The notes beneath the pieces are model-generated. The model was given only the letters and a program-made list of their open reading frames with translations. It did not search any database and had not been told where the DNA came from. From assembly GCA_016715195.1 (NCBI GenBank), contig JADKBB010000016.1, positions 1 to 64,000 of the forward strand: DNA of 64,000 nucleotides, read 5' to 3'. The stretch is from Candidatus Villigracilis proximus. GTDB taxonomy: Bacteria > Chloroflexota > Anaerolineae > Anaerolineales > Villigracilaceae. The number at the start of each line of letters is the position of its first letter. Position 1 is the stretch's first letter. This document shows, piece by piece, positions 39,545 through 48,705 of the stretch. Both the position numbers and the translations under genes were made by a program.

Positions 39545-41464
39545 TTAAAAACCAGCGACCATTGAGACGCCAAGTGATAAGAGAATTGCAAGCAGTTGAC
39601 AAAGGAATAAAGCCGCCAAAACATAAGCGACATATGCCCACGCAGGCGTTGATTTTGCTGCGGATTGCGGGCGGATTTCCTGCCCTTCAGCCAAAGCGCG
39701 CGCTGAATCAGCCGCCTGCCCGAAATCATTCAGCCAGTAAACGCCCGCCGCTTCATCCGGGACGACGAGCCTGGTTCCGTCAAAGGAGTTGATCCACGCT
39801 TCGACATTTGGCGAAGCCGGCGCTTTTATCGTCAGTGAGCCCGGCAAAATAATGGCATTGACCTTGATGTCCTCTGCCACTTTTTCATTTGCGTTGGTCA
39901 CAAGAACAGTCACCTTCGGCGCGGACTTTTTGAACGCGACTTTTACAGCTTCGCCAAATTTCCCGTCACCTTTATCAAAGACCAATACCGAGAATTTCTC
40001 CTGTTTTTCCTCCAACACTCCGGCGCGCGTGTTCGTATCTCTGCGCAATGAGAAGAAATGATAGAGCAGCAGAATGGCAAATAAAACCAGTATCTGCAAT
40101 GTGTCGAGTAATGAATTGACAAAACCGCTGTCACCGCCGCCCAGCAACTGACTGATCAGCGTAAACACCAGTCCCACCGCCGCAGCCATACCGCCGATCA
40201 CAGCCAGAAAGATCACAAAATACAAATAAGATTTGCGGACAATCGAACGGCGGGCATGATCGCCAATGTCGCCATTGTTAAAGGCCTCGATTTGCATCGG
40301 CAGCCAGGTCAAAATCCAAACCGGCACGCCAATGATCAGCGCCGAAAGCGGACCGGCAATCTCACGGCCAAAGCCGCCATTGCCCAAATGGGCTGAACCT
40401 GTCAACAGATCTATAACATTGGAAAGAAGTGAGGCTGTCCCAAAGAAAGCAGCCATAAGACCGATCAGGGAAAGAATATAAAAATAGATGCGTTTCTTCC
40501 CGGCGCGGCGCGGGAGATTCTCATCAAAGGCAAATTGTTGATTAAGTTGAATTCCATAATAAGCCCACATGATGCCGAAGGGCAGTCCCAGCGAAATGGA
40601 TGAGCCGATCTCTGCAAAGAAATTCGGCCAGGTGGTGAAATCGCCAAAGATACTGGTCAGAATGGTGTAAATAAAATTTCCGCCTGCGGTTAATGCAGTG
40701 ATCACGCCGCCAAGGGAAAGCAGATAGAGAATGCCAAGGCGTAGAAAAGATTCCTTCTCAGCAGGATCAGCTAAAGCGTTTTGAAGGATGCGCCACGAGA
40801 AAAACCAGATCGGCGCACCAACCACCAGCAGAACGATCGCATTGATGATGGACTCGAATCCAAAATTCCCGAGCAGTTTTGTGGGCAAAGAGAATATAAA
40901 GCTCACAGTTTGCTGCACACCAAAGATAACCATCAGCAAGCCATACAACATCCATACAAAACGATAGAGTCTGCGGACATCTGAAAAGTTCTCGGTATCG
41001 GTCAGGGATGTCCACTCAACACGCAGGATGTTCCAGAAATATGCTGCAATGACCAGATTGATCGGGATGGCGATCAGATTGTCGACCCAGGTTTGTGAAG
41101 CGCCGATAATGGCCCGGTCAACTTGAAGATTTGCGATGGATAGAAAAATACGGGTAAACAACGCGATCAGATTTTGTGTGACAGGAATCAGCGTGGCCAG
41201 CAAAATTCCGTATAAAAATACGGCGCGCACCGTGGCTGTTTTATCTTCATCATCCTTTGCTGCAAAACGCTGTGCCAGTATCCAGTGAAAAAGGAAGATC
41301 GGCACACCGACAAGGATCAGGGAAAGCGCCTGCGCCAGAGTCTCTACGCCATTTTGAATACGGTTGCCAAAGAACGAACGTACAAGGCTGATCATGCCCC
41401 AAAGAATTACTTCAAGACTAATAAAGGCTACTGCGTAAAAATAAAGTCTTCGAATCGTTTTCAT
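39545..41464 (-). CDS. Large membrane protein with repeated DUF5671 units
   Basis: A 639-residue inner-membrane protein of four similar membrane units, each starting near a YFY/YRF motif (RRLYFYAVAFISLEVILWGMISL at about 4; RRLYRFVWMLYGLLMVIFG at about 167; KRIYFYILSLIGLMAAFFG at about 330; SYLYFVIFLAVIGGMAAAV at about 415). This is the DUF5671 repeat. A soluble segment (about 500-590) with KFSVLVFDKGDGKFGEAVKVAFKK and a last helix close it. Role unknown. The upstream gene (41480) ends 15 nt before, so the two are cotranscribed. Confidence 0.85.
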   Translation of the reverse strand: MKTIRRLYFYAVAFISLEVILWGMISLVRSFFGNRIQNGVETLAQALSLILVGVPIFLFHWILAQRFAAKDDEDKTATVRAVFLYGILLATLIPVTQNLIALFTRIFLSIANLQVDRAIIGASQTWVDNLIAIPINLVIAAYFWNILRVEWTSLTDTENFSDVRRLYRFVWMLYGLLMVIFGVQQTVSFIFSLPTKLLGNFGFESIINAIVLLVVGAPIWFFSWRILQNALADPAEKESFLRLGILYLLSLGGVITALTAGGNFIYTILTSIFGDFTTWPNFFAEIGSSISLGLPFGIMWAYYGIQLNQQFAFDENLPRRAGKKRIYFYILSLIGLMAAFFGTASLLSNVIDLLTGSAHLGNGGFGREIAGPLSALIIGVPVWILTWLPMQIEAFNNGDIGDHARRSIVRKSYLYFVIFLAVIGGMAAAVGLVFTLISQLLGGGDSGFVNSLLDTLQILVLFAILLLYHFFSLRRDTNTRAGVLEEKQEKFSVLVFDKGDGKFGEAVKVAFKKSAPKVTVLVTNANEKVAEDIKVNAIILPGSLTIKAPASPNVEAWINSFDGTRLVVPDEAAGVYWLNDFGQAADSARALAEGQEIRPQSAAKSTPAWAYVAYVLAALFLCQLLAILLSLGVSMVAGF

Positions 41465-41479
41465 GGTTTGCTCCTCTGC

Positions 41480-41947
41480 CTACGGTTTGATCTGATACCA
41501 GTCATAACCCCAAAAACTATAGGGCATATACGTGATCTTCCACACGCCATCTTGCAGTACAAGAGATGCCCGATCACTGCTGCCGGTATTCGCAGAGAAC
41601 GGATCGTTGTATGAATAATAGACAGTCAACTCAACCGATGCGACATCCTGATCGATCTGCGCCGCACCGACATCTGCGCCCGCACTATCAGGGTTGGTAT
41701 TGCCGCTGAGAAAAGACTGACGAAACTCTTCATAAGTAGGTTTGTTATCCAAATCTGCCAGATAACCGTATGCCTTTTGATAATCCTTGTTAACAAGAGC
41801 AAGCAAATAATTATGCGTCACTCCTTCGGGAGTCGCGTCGGTCATATATTCCACCTTGCCCTGCCGTGTGAAAAACAACGTCAACGCAAGAACAACCAAT
41901 GCGCCGATGCCGATCAAAATACCGATTAGAAATTTATCCTGTTTCAT
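41480..41947 (-). CDS. Membrane-anchored NTF2/DUF4878-like protein
   Basis: A 155-residue protein: N-terminal anchor KFLIGILIGIGALVVLALTLFF (about 5-26), then an exported domain with YMTDATPEGVTHNYLLALVNKDYQKAYGYLAD (helices), EFRQSFLSG, VASVELTVYYSYNDP and RASLVLQDGVWKITYMP, as in NTF2-like DUF4878 lipoproteins. AGGTGTTCTT precedes the ATG. First gene of a two-gene unit with the DUF5671 protein. Confidence 0.65.
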   Translation of the reverse strand: MKQDKFLIGILIGIGALVVLALTLFFTRQGKVEYMTDATPEGVTHNYLLALVNKDYQKAYGYLADLDNKPTYEEFRQSFLSGNTNPDSAGADVGAAQIDQDVASVELTVYYSYNDPFSANTGSSDRASLVLQDGVWKITYMPYSFWGYDWYQIKP

Positions 41948-42098
41948 AAGAACACCTCCAATATATGAATTAACTGTACTCTAATTTTGCCCGAAAAACC
42001 ATCGGTTTCAACTTTCATACAGATAGGACGAAGATGCAGAGGAAAAAGTTCACAAACCCTTTGGTATACTACCCCTATCTCACGTTAAGGAGAACAAA

Positions 42099-43901
42099 AT
42101 GACACTTTCTGCACCTCGCTGGGATATGACCAATGTCTATCCCTCACTCGAATCAAAAGAATTCAAGTCCGCCATCAAAAAGTACAAATCCCTGTTGGAT
42201 GAAATGGAAGCCTTCTTCAAGAAAGCCAACAAGGCCGATTCAAAGACCGACCCGAAGAAACTTGGCAAACTGCTTGGCGAATCTGTAGACCGCTTCAACG
42301 CGCTCTTCACACTCTCCAGCACCCTCGGCTCATTTATTTATTCCTACGTCACCACCGACTCACGCAACAAAGACGCCATGCGCGCCCTTTCAGAGTTTGA
42401 ACAAATGTCGGTGCAGATGAGCATCCTCAATACCAAATTCCAGGCCTGGGTTGGCAAACTCGGCAAAGCCGCAGTGAAGAAAGCCGCCAAGACAAACGAA
42501 TCAGCCAAAGCGCACGAATTCACACTCAATGAAAGCGTTGACCAATCCAAATACATGATGAGTGAAGCGGAAGAAGTCCTCGCCGCCGAGCTGACTTTGA
42601 GCGGGGGCAATGCCTTCGGCAAATTGCAGGGGACATTAACCTCGCAGCTCTCCGTCGACTTTGAACTGGATGGAAAAACTCAGAAATTACCCATGCCCGC
42701 GCTGATCAATCTGCGCTCACATCCCGATGAACCAACCCGCCGCCGCGGATACGAAGCGGAGAATATTGCCTGGGAGGGAGTCAAAGAAACATTGGCCGCC
42801 TGCATGAACGGGGTCAAGGGTGAAACGCTGACTCTCGATAAAAAACGCGGACGTGAAGATGCGGTCCACGCTTCGATCGATTTCGCCCGCATGGATCGCG
42901 CCACACTTAACGCCATGCTCGGCGCGATGAAAGATTCCTTCCCGATGTTCCAGAAATATTTCAAGCACAAGGCCAAGTTGATCGGCAAAAAGAAACTCGC
43001 CTGGTGGGATATTTCCGCTCCAATGGGCAAAACCGACAAAGTATATTCATACGAAGAAGCGCGCGATTTTATCGTCAGCAACTTCAATCAGTTCTCGCCA
43101 GAGCTCGGCGCATTTGCCCAACGCGCCTTCGACAACAACTGGATCGATGCTGAACAACGCGAAGGCAAGCGCGGTGGCGCATTCTGCATGGGCGTTCCCG
43201 CTGTAAAGGAAAGCCGCATCCTCAGCAACTTTGACGGCTCGTTCGATCAGGTCAGCACATTGGCGCATGAACTTGGTCACGCCTTCCACAACGAGTGTGC
43301 TTATCAGGCAAACAAGACCGAATTACAACAGTCCACACCGATGACATTGGCAGAGACTGCATCCATCATGTGCGAGACAATTATTACCGAAGCCGTCTTG
43401 AAGCAGGTCACTGATCCGCAGGAAGAATTGGCCGTACTCGAAGCGCAGATGAATAACGCCACAGGCGTGATCGTGGATATTTACTCACGCTATCTGTTCG
43501 AGAAGGAAGTCTTCGAACGCCGCGCACAATCCGAGCTTTCAGCAGATGACTTGAACGACATCATGGAACGCGCCCAGAAAGCCACCTACGGCGAAGGTCT
43601 CGATGAAAAATATCTGCAAAAATTCATGTGGACCTGGAAGCCTCATTACTACAGCAGCGGCTTCTCCTTCTACAATTATCCATATGCATTCGGTCTGCTT
43701 TTTGCGACAGGCTTGTATGCAATCTACCAAAAACGCGGCGCTGACTTTGTGCCCGATTACAAGAACCTGCTTGCATCCACCGGCGAAAATCGCGCGGCAG
43801 AACTCGCCGACCGCTTTGGCATCAATATCCGCACCAAGAAATTCTGGGCCGACAGCCTCGCCATCATCGGCAAACGCGTCGAAAGATATTGCGAATTATA
43901 G
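42099..43901 (+). CDS. pepF: Oligoendopeptidase F family M3 metallopeptidase
   Basis: Cytosolic zinc oligopeptidase of 600 residues, the family length. The active site HELGH begins at His390, with the downstream zinc Glu expected in SIMCETIITEA (about 423-433). Also seen: RWDMTNVYPSLES at the N-terminus, KMPALINLRSHPDEPTRRRGYEA-like helices, and the C-terminal YYSSGFSFYNYPYAFG typical of PepF. It degrades short peptides. TAAGGAGAACAAA precedes the ATG. A 12-bp hairpin follows the stop. Confidence 0.95.
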   Translation: MTLSAPRWDMTNVYPSLESKEFKSAIKKYKSLLDEMEAFFKKANKADSKTDPKKLGKLLGESVDRFNALFTLSSTLGSFIYSYVTTDSRNKDAMRALSEFEQMSVQMSILNTKFQAWVGKLGKAAVKKAAKTNESAKAHEFTLNESVDQSKYMMSEAEEVLAAELTLSGGNAFGKLQGTLTSQLSVDFELDGKTQKLPMPALINLRSHPDEPTRRRGYEAENIAWEGVKETLAACMNGVKGETLTLDKKRGREDAVHASIDFARMDRATLNAMLGAMKDSFPMFQKYFKHKAKLIGKKKLAWWDISAPMGKTDKVYSYEEARDFIVSNFNQFSPELGAFAQRAFDNNWIDAEQREGKRGGAFCMGVPAVKESRILSNFDGSFDQVSTLAHELGHAFHNECAYQANKTELQQSTPMTLAETASIMCETIITEAVLKQVTDPQEELAVLEAQMNNATGVIVDIYSRYLFEKEVFERRAQSELSADDLNDIMERAQKATYGEGLDEKYLQKFMWTWKPHYYSSGFSFYNYPYAFGLLFATGLYAIYQKRGADFVPDYKNLLASTGENRAAELADRFGINIRTKKFWADSLAIIGKRVERYCEL

Positions 43902-43910
43902 GTTTCCCAA

Positions 43911-43939
43911 TTTCGTCGGAGGTAACCCCTCCGACGAAA
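43911..43939 (+). repeat. 12-bp hairpin after pepF
   Basis: TTTCGTCGGAGG / CCTCCGACGAAA with loop TAACC, followed by CTTAAAAG, so only weakly terminator-like. Confidence 0.7.
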
Positions 43940-43965
43940 CTTAAAAGAACAATCAAGGATAATCA

Positions 43966-44436
43966 ATGAAAAAGACCTTAGCCGTAATTTTACTTTTGTT
44001 ATTTACGATCACCGCTTGCAATGCCTCACCACAAACAACAGAAACAAATCAATCCTATCCGAACCAGTCCTATCCAAATCAATCTCAAACCGGATTGCCG
44101 CTCATAGAAGCCGATGTGCCGCGCGTGACAGTTGAAGAAGCCAAACTCGCGCTTGATAATGGACAAGCCATCCTTGTGGATGTACGCAGTACAGAGTCTT
44201 ATGCCGAAACCCACATCGCTGGCGCGCTCTCCTTCCCATTGGATGGAATTGAAATTGACCCAGCAGGCGTGCCATTAGACAAAGCGCAATGGATCATCAC
44301 CTACTGCACCTGACAAGATGAACATACGAGCGCCCGTGCGGCGTTCCTCATGTTGCACAATGGTTTTACAAAAGTGACACCCCTTCTCGGCGGTCTTAAC
44401 ACGTGGATTGCAGCAGGGTACCCAACGGAGAAATAA
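43966..44436 (+). CDS. Rhodanese-like lipoprotein with an in-frame UGA (possible selenocysteine)
   Basis: Exported sulfurtransferase-like lipoprotein. Lipobox ITAC (Cys near residue 18), a low-complexity YPNQSYPNQS linker, then a rhodanese domain: VTVEEAKLALDNGQAILVDVRSTESYAETHIAGALSFPLD, IITYCT with the catalytic Cys, then TGA at 44311-44313, then the same frame continues for 40 codons as QDEHTSARAAFLMLHNGF and VTPLLGGLNTWIAAGYP to TAA 44434-44436. Homologous rhodaneses carry a Cys (YCTCPDEH) where the UGA stands. So it is either a selenoprotein, a nonsense mutant or a sequence error. If UGA is a stop, the product is 115 residues and lacks the last third. The VOC gene starts 2 nt after the TAA, which supports the full-length reading. 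Confidence 0.65.
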
Positions 44437-44437
44437 A

Positions 44438-44806
44438 ATGAACATTCTCGGCATCGACCATGTTCAAATTGCAATGCCTGCGGGCGAAGAAGAAAAAGCA
44501 CGCGCATTTTTTATCAATTTGTTGGGATTCCACGAAATTCCCAAACCGCCGGAATTAGCCAACCGCGGCGGAGCATGGTTCGAAGCCGGGACAGTACAAC
44601 TACATCTCGGCGTCGAAGCGGATTTCCGCCCGGCACGCAAAGCGCACCCCGCATTTCTCGTGGATGATCTAAGCCGGTTGATCGCAAAGGTTCAATCCGC
44701 AGGGTTTGAAACCGACACGACACAACCGCCGCTTGATGGATATAAACGAGCGCATATCTTCGACCCGTTTGGAAACCGAATTGAGTTGATGGAAAAAACA
44801 GGATGA
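44438..44806 (+). CDS. VOC family protein (glyoxalase/dioxygenase fold)
   Basis: A 122-residue metal-binding VOC-fold protein: ILGIDHVQIAMPAGEEEKARAFFINLLGFHEIPKP, GGAWFEAGTVQLHLGVE, HPAFLVDDLSRLIAKVQSAGFETDTTQPPLDGYKRAHIFDPFGNRIELME. His7, His59 and the C-terminal Glu are candidate metal ligands. Substrate unknown. It begins 2 nt after the rhodanese stop, and its stop overlaps the cupin start as ATGA, so the three genes are coupled. Confidence 0.92.
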   Translation: MNILGIDHVQIAMPAGEEEKARAFFINLLGFHEIPKPPELANRGGAWFEAGTVQLHLGVEADFRPARKAHPAFLVDDLSRLIAKVQSAGFETDTTQPPLDGYKRAHIFDPFGNRIELMEKTG

Positions 44807-45135
44807 CAACGAACGCATTTCGAGTGACGCCCTGGGAGTCGGCCAGCCCGCCGACCGAAGAATTGCTGCTCGCGATCATGACCGGGCAGGGAATGACTCC
44901 ATACTCGTGGTCGAATGCGCCGTATGATATTTACTCGGCACACAAGCATGGCTATAACAAAGTGATCTATGTTGTAAGCGGAAGCATCACCTTTAGATTG
45001 CCCCTGTTAAACAAACAGGTGACTTTAAATCCGGGTGACCGCCTCGACCTGTTAGCGGATACCGTCCATGATGCAAATGTCGGCCCCGATGGAGTTACCT
45101 GCCTCGAAGGTCATCGCGAATATAAATCTCCGTAA
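44803..45135 (+). CDS. Cupin domain protein
   Basis: A 110-residue small beta-barrel: YSAHKHGYNKVIYVVSGSITFRLPLLNKQVTLNPGDRLDLLADTVHDANVGPDGVTCLEGHR covers both cupin motifs (HxH as HKHGYNK, then PGDRLDLLADTVHDA). Metal binding and function are open. The ATG overlaps the VOC stop. Confidence 0.88.
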   Translation: MTTNAFRVTPWESASPPTEELLLAIMTGQGMTPYSWSNAPYDIYSAHKHGYNKVIYVVSGSITFRLPLLNKQVTLNPGDRLDLLADTVHDANVGPDGVTCLEGHREYKSP

Positions 45136-45146
45136 ACATTTCGCTT

Positions 45147-45193
45147 AAAAAGTAAAAGGCCGCGAATAATTATTTCGCGGCCTTTTACTTTTT
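45147..45193. terminator. Strong bidirectional terminator
   Basis: 20-bp arms (45147-45166 and 45174-45193) around TAATTAT, with core GGCCGCGAA / TTCGCGGCC. It separates convergent cupin and anti-sigma genes. Confidence 0.95.
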
Positions 45194-45234
45194 ATCTTCT
45201 CACACATTTATCTCAAATAAAATAACACTCTACT

Positions 45235-46656
45235 TTATGGAGACCAGACAATGTTCCAATCACCGGGAACGAGAATATCTACGAGAGTAAAAGTCAGTGT
45301 AAGCGGACCTTCTGGGAGAGGCAATTGATATCCAAAACCAACACCAAACGGATCTCCAACCACTGGCACACCGCCGCCCCCGCCACCACCGCCCATTGGA
45401 GGATGTGCCAGGTCAGTGATCGCTGCGCCAATGATGTTCGAGTCTGACTGCATAGTGAACAGGAAATATCCTTCGCCTGCATATTCCACGGAAAGAACAT
45501 GGACGGATTCATTGTTCACAAGCACAGCCTGATCAATATCCCATTTCTGCCACTGCTGCGGATCTGGATCAGGGTCAAAAGTAAATGATCCTTCATTTGC
45601 AGGGAGAGCTGCTTCTACAACAAAAGCCAGACTCAGCGGTGCGACAAAATCCGTGCTACTCAACTTATATGCCCAATATTGGCGTAACTCACCCTCAGCA
45701 GGATACATTTCAGCATCTGCATAATCAAATGGGATTTCCACTCCATTGGCATCTTTAATACTGGCCAGGTGGGAGTTCGCACCATACGGGCGGATGATGG
45801 GATCTGTCCACGAAATATTGCCATACAGAATATAGCCATCGGGCAGGGCAACAAATTTATCGAGCGTGTTGGTGATGCCATATGCAGGGCTGGCGGGTTC
45901 GCTGCCGATTGCGGTTGGAGCAGGTGTCACCACCTCCTGAATAACGGGCACAATATCAGATGAGTCTGCAACTTTAAAATTCAGTTGGAACTTCCAATCC
46001 TGCGGAGCTAGCTCAACAGGAACAGCCACCAGGCTTGGAAGTTCAAGGACCGCACCGGTTACATTGCCTGGAATAGCGCTGAAATCCAACTCATAACGCA
46101 TTGAGCATTGAGGGCAATCCATGGTGTTGAGACGCTGACGCACCAAGGGTTCAAGCCGTGTTCCATCAGGCAGTATCAATACAGGTGAACGGCTGTCTCC
46201 AAATGATGTATTGTCCGGGATGAAAAAATCTACTGGCAGAATGTAGGAATAAACGATGATCGTCTTTTCATTGGTCAATACAGCCTGCTCTACCGTGACA
46301 GTGATACTCTCACGAGTGACTGTGACCGGATCCGTCAGTACCAGCACTGCAGCAGTTTGATCGATTATGCCAATGTTGGGGACATAACCAAACAATCTCT
46401 TCAATGCATTCACAACCGTGGGACGTGTGAACAACACTACAAGGCTCACCAATACAAGAATTGCAAACACCCATGTCAGGCGCCGCAAAAACACTTTTTG
46501 TTTCATTTGAGTCTCCTGATTCTTTTTTGCGCTTGCATGTCCTTCCGCAATGAAACGGGCACGCAGGGAATTCATGAATTCCGCATCAGGTTCAGAGACG
46601 TTGACAACATCTTTCATCAGTTCTTCAAGTTCAGATGAGCGAATGGGATCAGACAT
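45235..46656 (-). CDS. Anti-sigma factor-like membrane protein (DUF4179-like)
   Basis: A 473-residue single-pass protein. Cytosolic N-terminal part MSDPIRSSELEELMKDVVNVSEPDAEFMNSLRARF as in anti-sigma domains, one helix at about 66-85 (LTWVFAILVLVSLVVLF), then a long exported beta-rich region with repeated PDGTRLEP and DGYILYGNISWTD motifs. A GGGGGGGGV tract lies near residue 445. ATG 46656 overlaps the sigma stop by 8 nt (ATGTCTGA), so translation is coupled; the longer frame to 46734 would lie inside the sigma gene. It would hold the ECF sigma until an envelope signal. Confidence 0.8.
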   Translation of the reverse strand: MSDPIRSSELEELMKDVVNVSEPDAEFMNSLRARFIAEGHASAKKNQETQMKQKVFLRRLTWVFAILVLVSLVVLFTRPTVVNALKRLFGYVPNIGIIDQTAAVLVLTDPVTVTRESITVTVEQAVLTNEKTIIVYSYILPVDFFIPDNTSFGDSRSPVLILPDGTRLEPLVRQRLNTMDCPQCSMRYELDFSAIPGNVTGAVLELPSLVAVPVELAPQDWKFQLNFKVADSSDIVPVIQEVVTPAPTAIGSEPASPAYGITNTLDKFVALPDGYILYGNISWTDPIIRPYGANSHLASIKDANGVEIPFDYADAEMYPAEGELRQYWAYKLSSTDFVAPLSLAFVVEAALPANEGSFTFDPDPDPQQWQKWDIDQAVLVNNESVHVLSVEYAGEGYFLFTMQSDSNIIGAAITDLAHPPMGGGGGGGGVPVVGDPFGVGFGYQLPLPEGPLTLTFTLVDILVPGDWNIVWSP

Positions 46657-47206
46657 TTTGCGCCTCCATTTGAATGGACAAACGATCAAGAATGCGCCGC
46701 GTGGCTTTTCGGACAGCATCCTCCTTGCGCCCAAGCAGTTGAGCGATCTCCACGAACGAAAGCTCCACGGTATAGCGCAGACGGATCAACTCACGCTCGT
46801 CTTCATTGAGCAAATGGAGCAGAGACTTCAACCTAGAACGGGATTCATCCCGAACCAGCGCATCAAGCACATCACCCTGGGCTGGGTCCACGACCGATTC
46901 ATTGATCTCCCCGTGAGCGTGATTCCTGCGGAAGTGATCCATCAGTTTATTGCGGGCGATCTGAAAGATCCACGCTGTGAAATTATCACGGTGCTGATAA
47001 CGCCGCAGAGATTCGATCACCGCCAGAAAAGTTTGCGCGGTCAGATCTTCAGCATCTGTGGCATTGCCCACGCGGCTAAGATGATAACGATAGATCGGTT
47101 TTGCGCAGGCATCGTACATATGCGCGAGCGCAGATCGATCGCCCTCCAGCGCACGCTGAACCATTTTGGAATCCACATCCAAACGCCCCGGATTTTCATT
47201 CTCCAT
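46649..47206 (-). CDS. ECF sigma factor
   Basis: Extracytoplasmic-function sigma-70 factor, 185 residues. Region 2: ALEGDRSALAHMYDACAKPIYRYHLSRVGNATDAEDLTAQTFLAVIESLRRYQHRDNFTAWIFQIARNKLMDHFRR (about 20-95). Region 4: LHLLNEDERELIRLRYTVELSFVEIAQLLGRKEDAVRKATRRILDRL (about 128-174). I prefer ATG 47206 (GAGGTG 7 nt upstream) over GTG 47215. Paired with the coupled anti-sigma gene. No target promoter in the window was identified. Confidence 0.94.
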   Translation of the reverse strand: MENENPGRLDVDSKMVQRALEGDRSALAHMYDACAKPIYRYHLSRVGNATDAEDLTAQTFLAVIESLRRYQHRDNFTAWIFQIARNKLMDHFRRNHAHGEINESVVDPAQGDVLDALVRDESRSRLKSLLHLLNEDERELIRLRYTVELSFVEIAQLLGRKEDAVRKATRRILDRLSIQMEAQNV

Positions 47207-47294
47207 ACAAGTCACCTCGAAAGGACTTCATACAAGCACTACTTATATATCGGAGAAAACCCCAAAAGCGGACAAAATTCCCCCACTCAAAATA

Positions 47295-47346
47295 GACGAT
47301 GGACCGCAGACCGTGGACGATGGTCTATGGTCTGCGGTTCATCGTC
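47295..47346. repeat. Intergenic inverted repeat, ACCGCAGACC/GGTCTGCGGT
   Basis: GACGATGGACCGCAGACC (47295-47312) against GGTCTGCGGTTCATCGTC (47329-47346), with one mismatch, and the words GGACGATGGTC repeated in the loop. It lies immediately after the acyl-CoA dehydrogenase stop codon. Same style as 33685-33729. Confidence 0.75.
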
Positions 47347-47349
47347 AAA

Positions 47350-48525
47350 TTACGAAAATGCCTGCAACCCCGTTTGTGCCCGCCCCAAGATCAAGGCATG
47401 AATGTCATGTGTGCCTTCATAGGTGTTGACCGCTTCCAAATTCATCACATGCCGGATGACATGATACTCATCCGAAATTCCGTTGCCGCCGTGCATATCA
47501 CGTGACATGCGCGCGATCTCAAGCGACTTGCCGCATGAGTTACGCTTGATAAGCGAGATCATCTCAGGCGTTGACCGGTCTTCATCCATCAGGCGGCCAA
47601 CACGCAGTGTGCTTTGCAATCCCAAAGTAATTTCAGTCATCATGTTTGCCAGTTTGAGTTGAATGATCTGATTCGCAGCCAGCGGTTTACCAAACTGCGG
47701 ACGATCCAATGTGTATTGACGCGCCGCATGCCAGCAAAACTCAGCCGCACCTAATGCGCCCCAGGCAATTCCATAGCGCGCCTTGTTCAAACATCCAAAG
47801 GGACCTTTTATTCCGCTGACATTTGGAAGTAAATTTTCATCGGGCACAAAAACTTCTTCCATCACGATCTCGCCGGTGATACTGGCCCGCAGGCTGAACT
47901 TGCCTTCGATCTTCGGGGCGCTTAAGCCTTTCATTCCTTTTTCGAGAATGAAGCCGCGAATTTCGCCCTCCAGCTTTGCCCAAACAATGAAGACGTCTGC
48001 GATGGGTGAATTGGTGATCCACATTTTATTGCCATGCACAATGTAGCCGCCATCCACTTTTTTGGCGCGGGTTTCCATGCTGCCGGGGTCGCTGCCATGA
48101 TTGGGTTCGGTCAGGCCGAAACAGCCGACCCATTTTCCACTTGCCAGATTCGGCAGATATTTTTTCTTTTGTTCTTCTGAACCATACGCAAAAATGGGAT
48201 GCATGACCAGCGAACTTTGGACACTCATTGCAGATCGATAGCCGCTATCTACACGTTCCACTTCGCGGGCGATCAGCCCATAGGATACGTAATTTAATTC
48301 CGAGCCGCCGTATGCTTCGGGCAGGGTGCATCCTAAAAATCCCATGCTGCCCATTTCATCCATGATGGTGCGGTCAAAGGTTTCGTTGCGATTCGCTTCG
48401 AGGATGCGCGGCATTAATTTATCCTGACAATATTTGCGCGCCGTATCGCGGATCATGCGCTCTTCATCGGTGAGTTGATCGTTGAACAGGAATGGATCGT
48501 CCCATTTGAAAGTTTGTTTTGACAT
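47350..48525 (-). CDS. Acyl-CoA dehydrogenase, glutaryl-CoA type
   Basis: FAD enzyme of 391 residues. The sequence runs closest to glutaryl-CoA dehydrogenases: DDPFLFNDQLTDEERMIRDTARKY, GSMGFLGCTLPEAYGGSELNYVSYGLIAREVERVDSGYRSAMSVQSSLVMHPI, CFGLTEPNHGSDPGSM, KMWITNSPIADVF, RPQFGKPLAANQIIQLKLANM, and the catalytic Glu in AVNTYEGTHDIH (near residue 370). It would oxidise and decarboxylate glutaryl-CoA to crotonyl-CoA in lysine/tryptophan breakdown; a wider acyl-CoA substrate is possible. It may be linked to the enoyl-CoA hydratase at 50263. Expressed alone. Confidence 0.92.
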   Translation of the reverse strand: MSKQTFKWDDPFLFNDQLTDEERMIRDTARKYCQDKLMPRILEANRNETFDRTIMDEMGSMGFLGCTLPEAYGGSELNYVSYGLIAREVERVDSGYRSAMSVQSSLVMHPIFAYGSEEQKKKYLPNLASGKWVGCFGLTEPNHGSDPGSMETRAKKVDGGYIVHGNKMWITNSPIADVFIVWAKLEGEIRGFILEKGMKGLSAPKIEGKFSLRASITGEIVMEEVFVPDENLLPNVSGIKGPFGCLNKARYGIAWGALGAAEFCWHAARQYTLDRPQFGKPLAANQIIQLKLANMMTEITLGLQSTLRVGRLMDEDRSTPEMISLIKRNSCGKSLEIARMSRDMHGGNGISDEYHVIRHVMNLEAVNTYEGTHDIHALILGRAQTGLQAFS

Positions 48526-48653
48526 GAAGCCTCGTTTTTAGTGAAAAGTAAAAAGTGAGAAGTTTCTGGTGATTGTATCAAAATATGTGGAGTTGGAATC
48601 TGCTCCAGAAAACAGAATCAGTTTCCAGTTAAGTGTGAAGCGTGCGTCAAATA

Positions 48654-48687
48654 AAAAGAGGATGCGCTGCGAAGCACATCCTCTTTT
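48654..48687. terminator. Terminator of the glutamate dehydrogenase gene
   Basis: AAAAGAGGATG / CATCCTCTTTT, with the T-run on the gene's strand. Confidence 0.88.
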
Positions 48688-48705
48688 ACTAATTCCAATT
48701 ACTCT

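Noticed and set aside
45310..45420. Gly8 tract in the anti-sigma protein as an assembly artefact
   Set aside because: It is in frame, codon use is mixed, and the protein continues with normal sequence after it.
46649..46734. Longer N-terminus for the anti-sigma protein from 46734
   Set aside because: It would lie wholly inside the sigma gene in another frame and has no ribosome-binding site, whereas 46656 gives the usual 8-nt coupled overlap.
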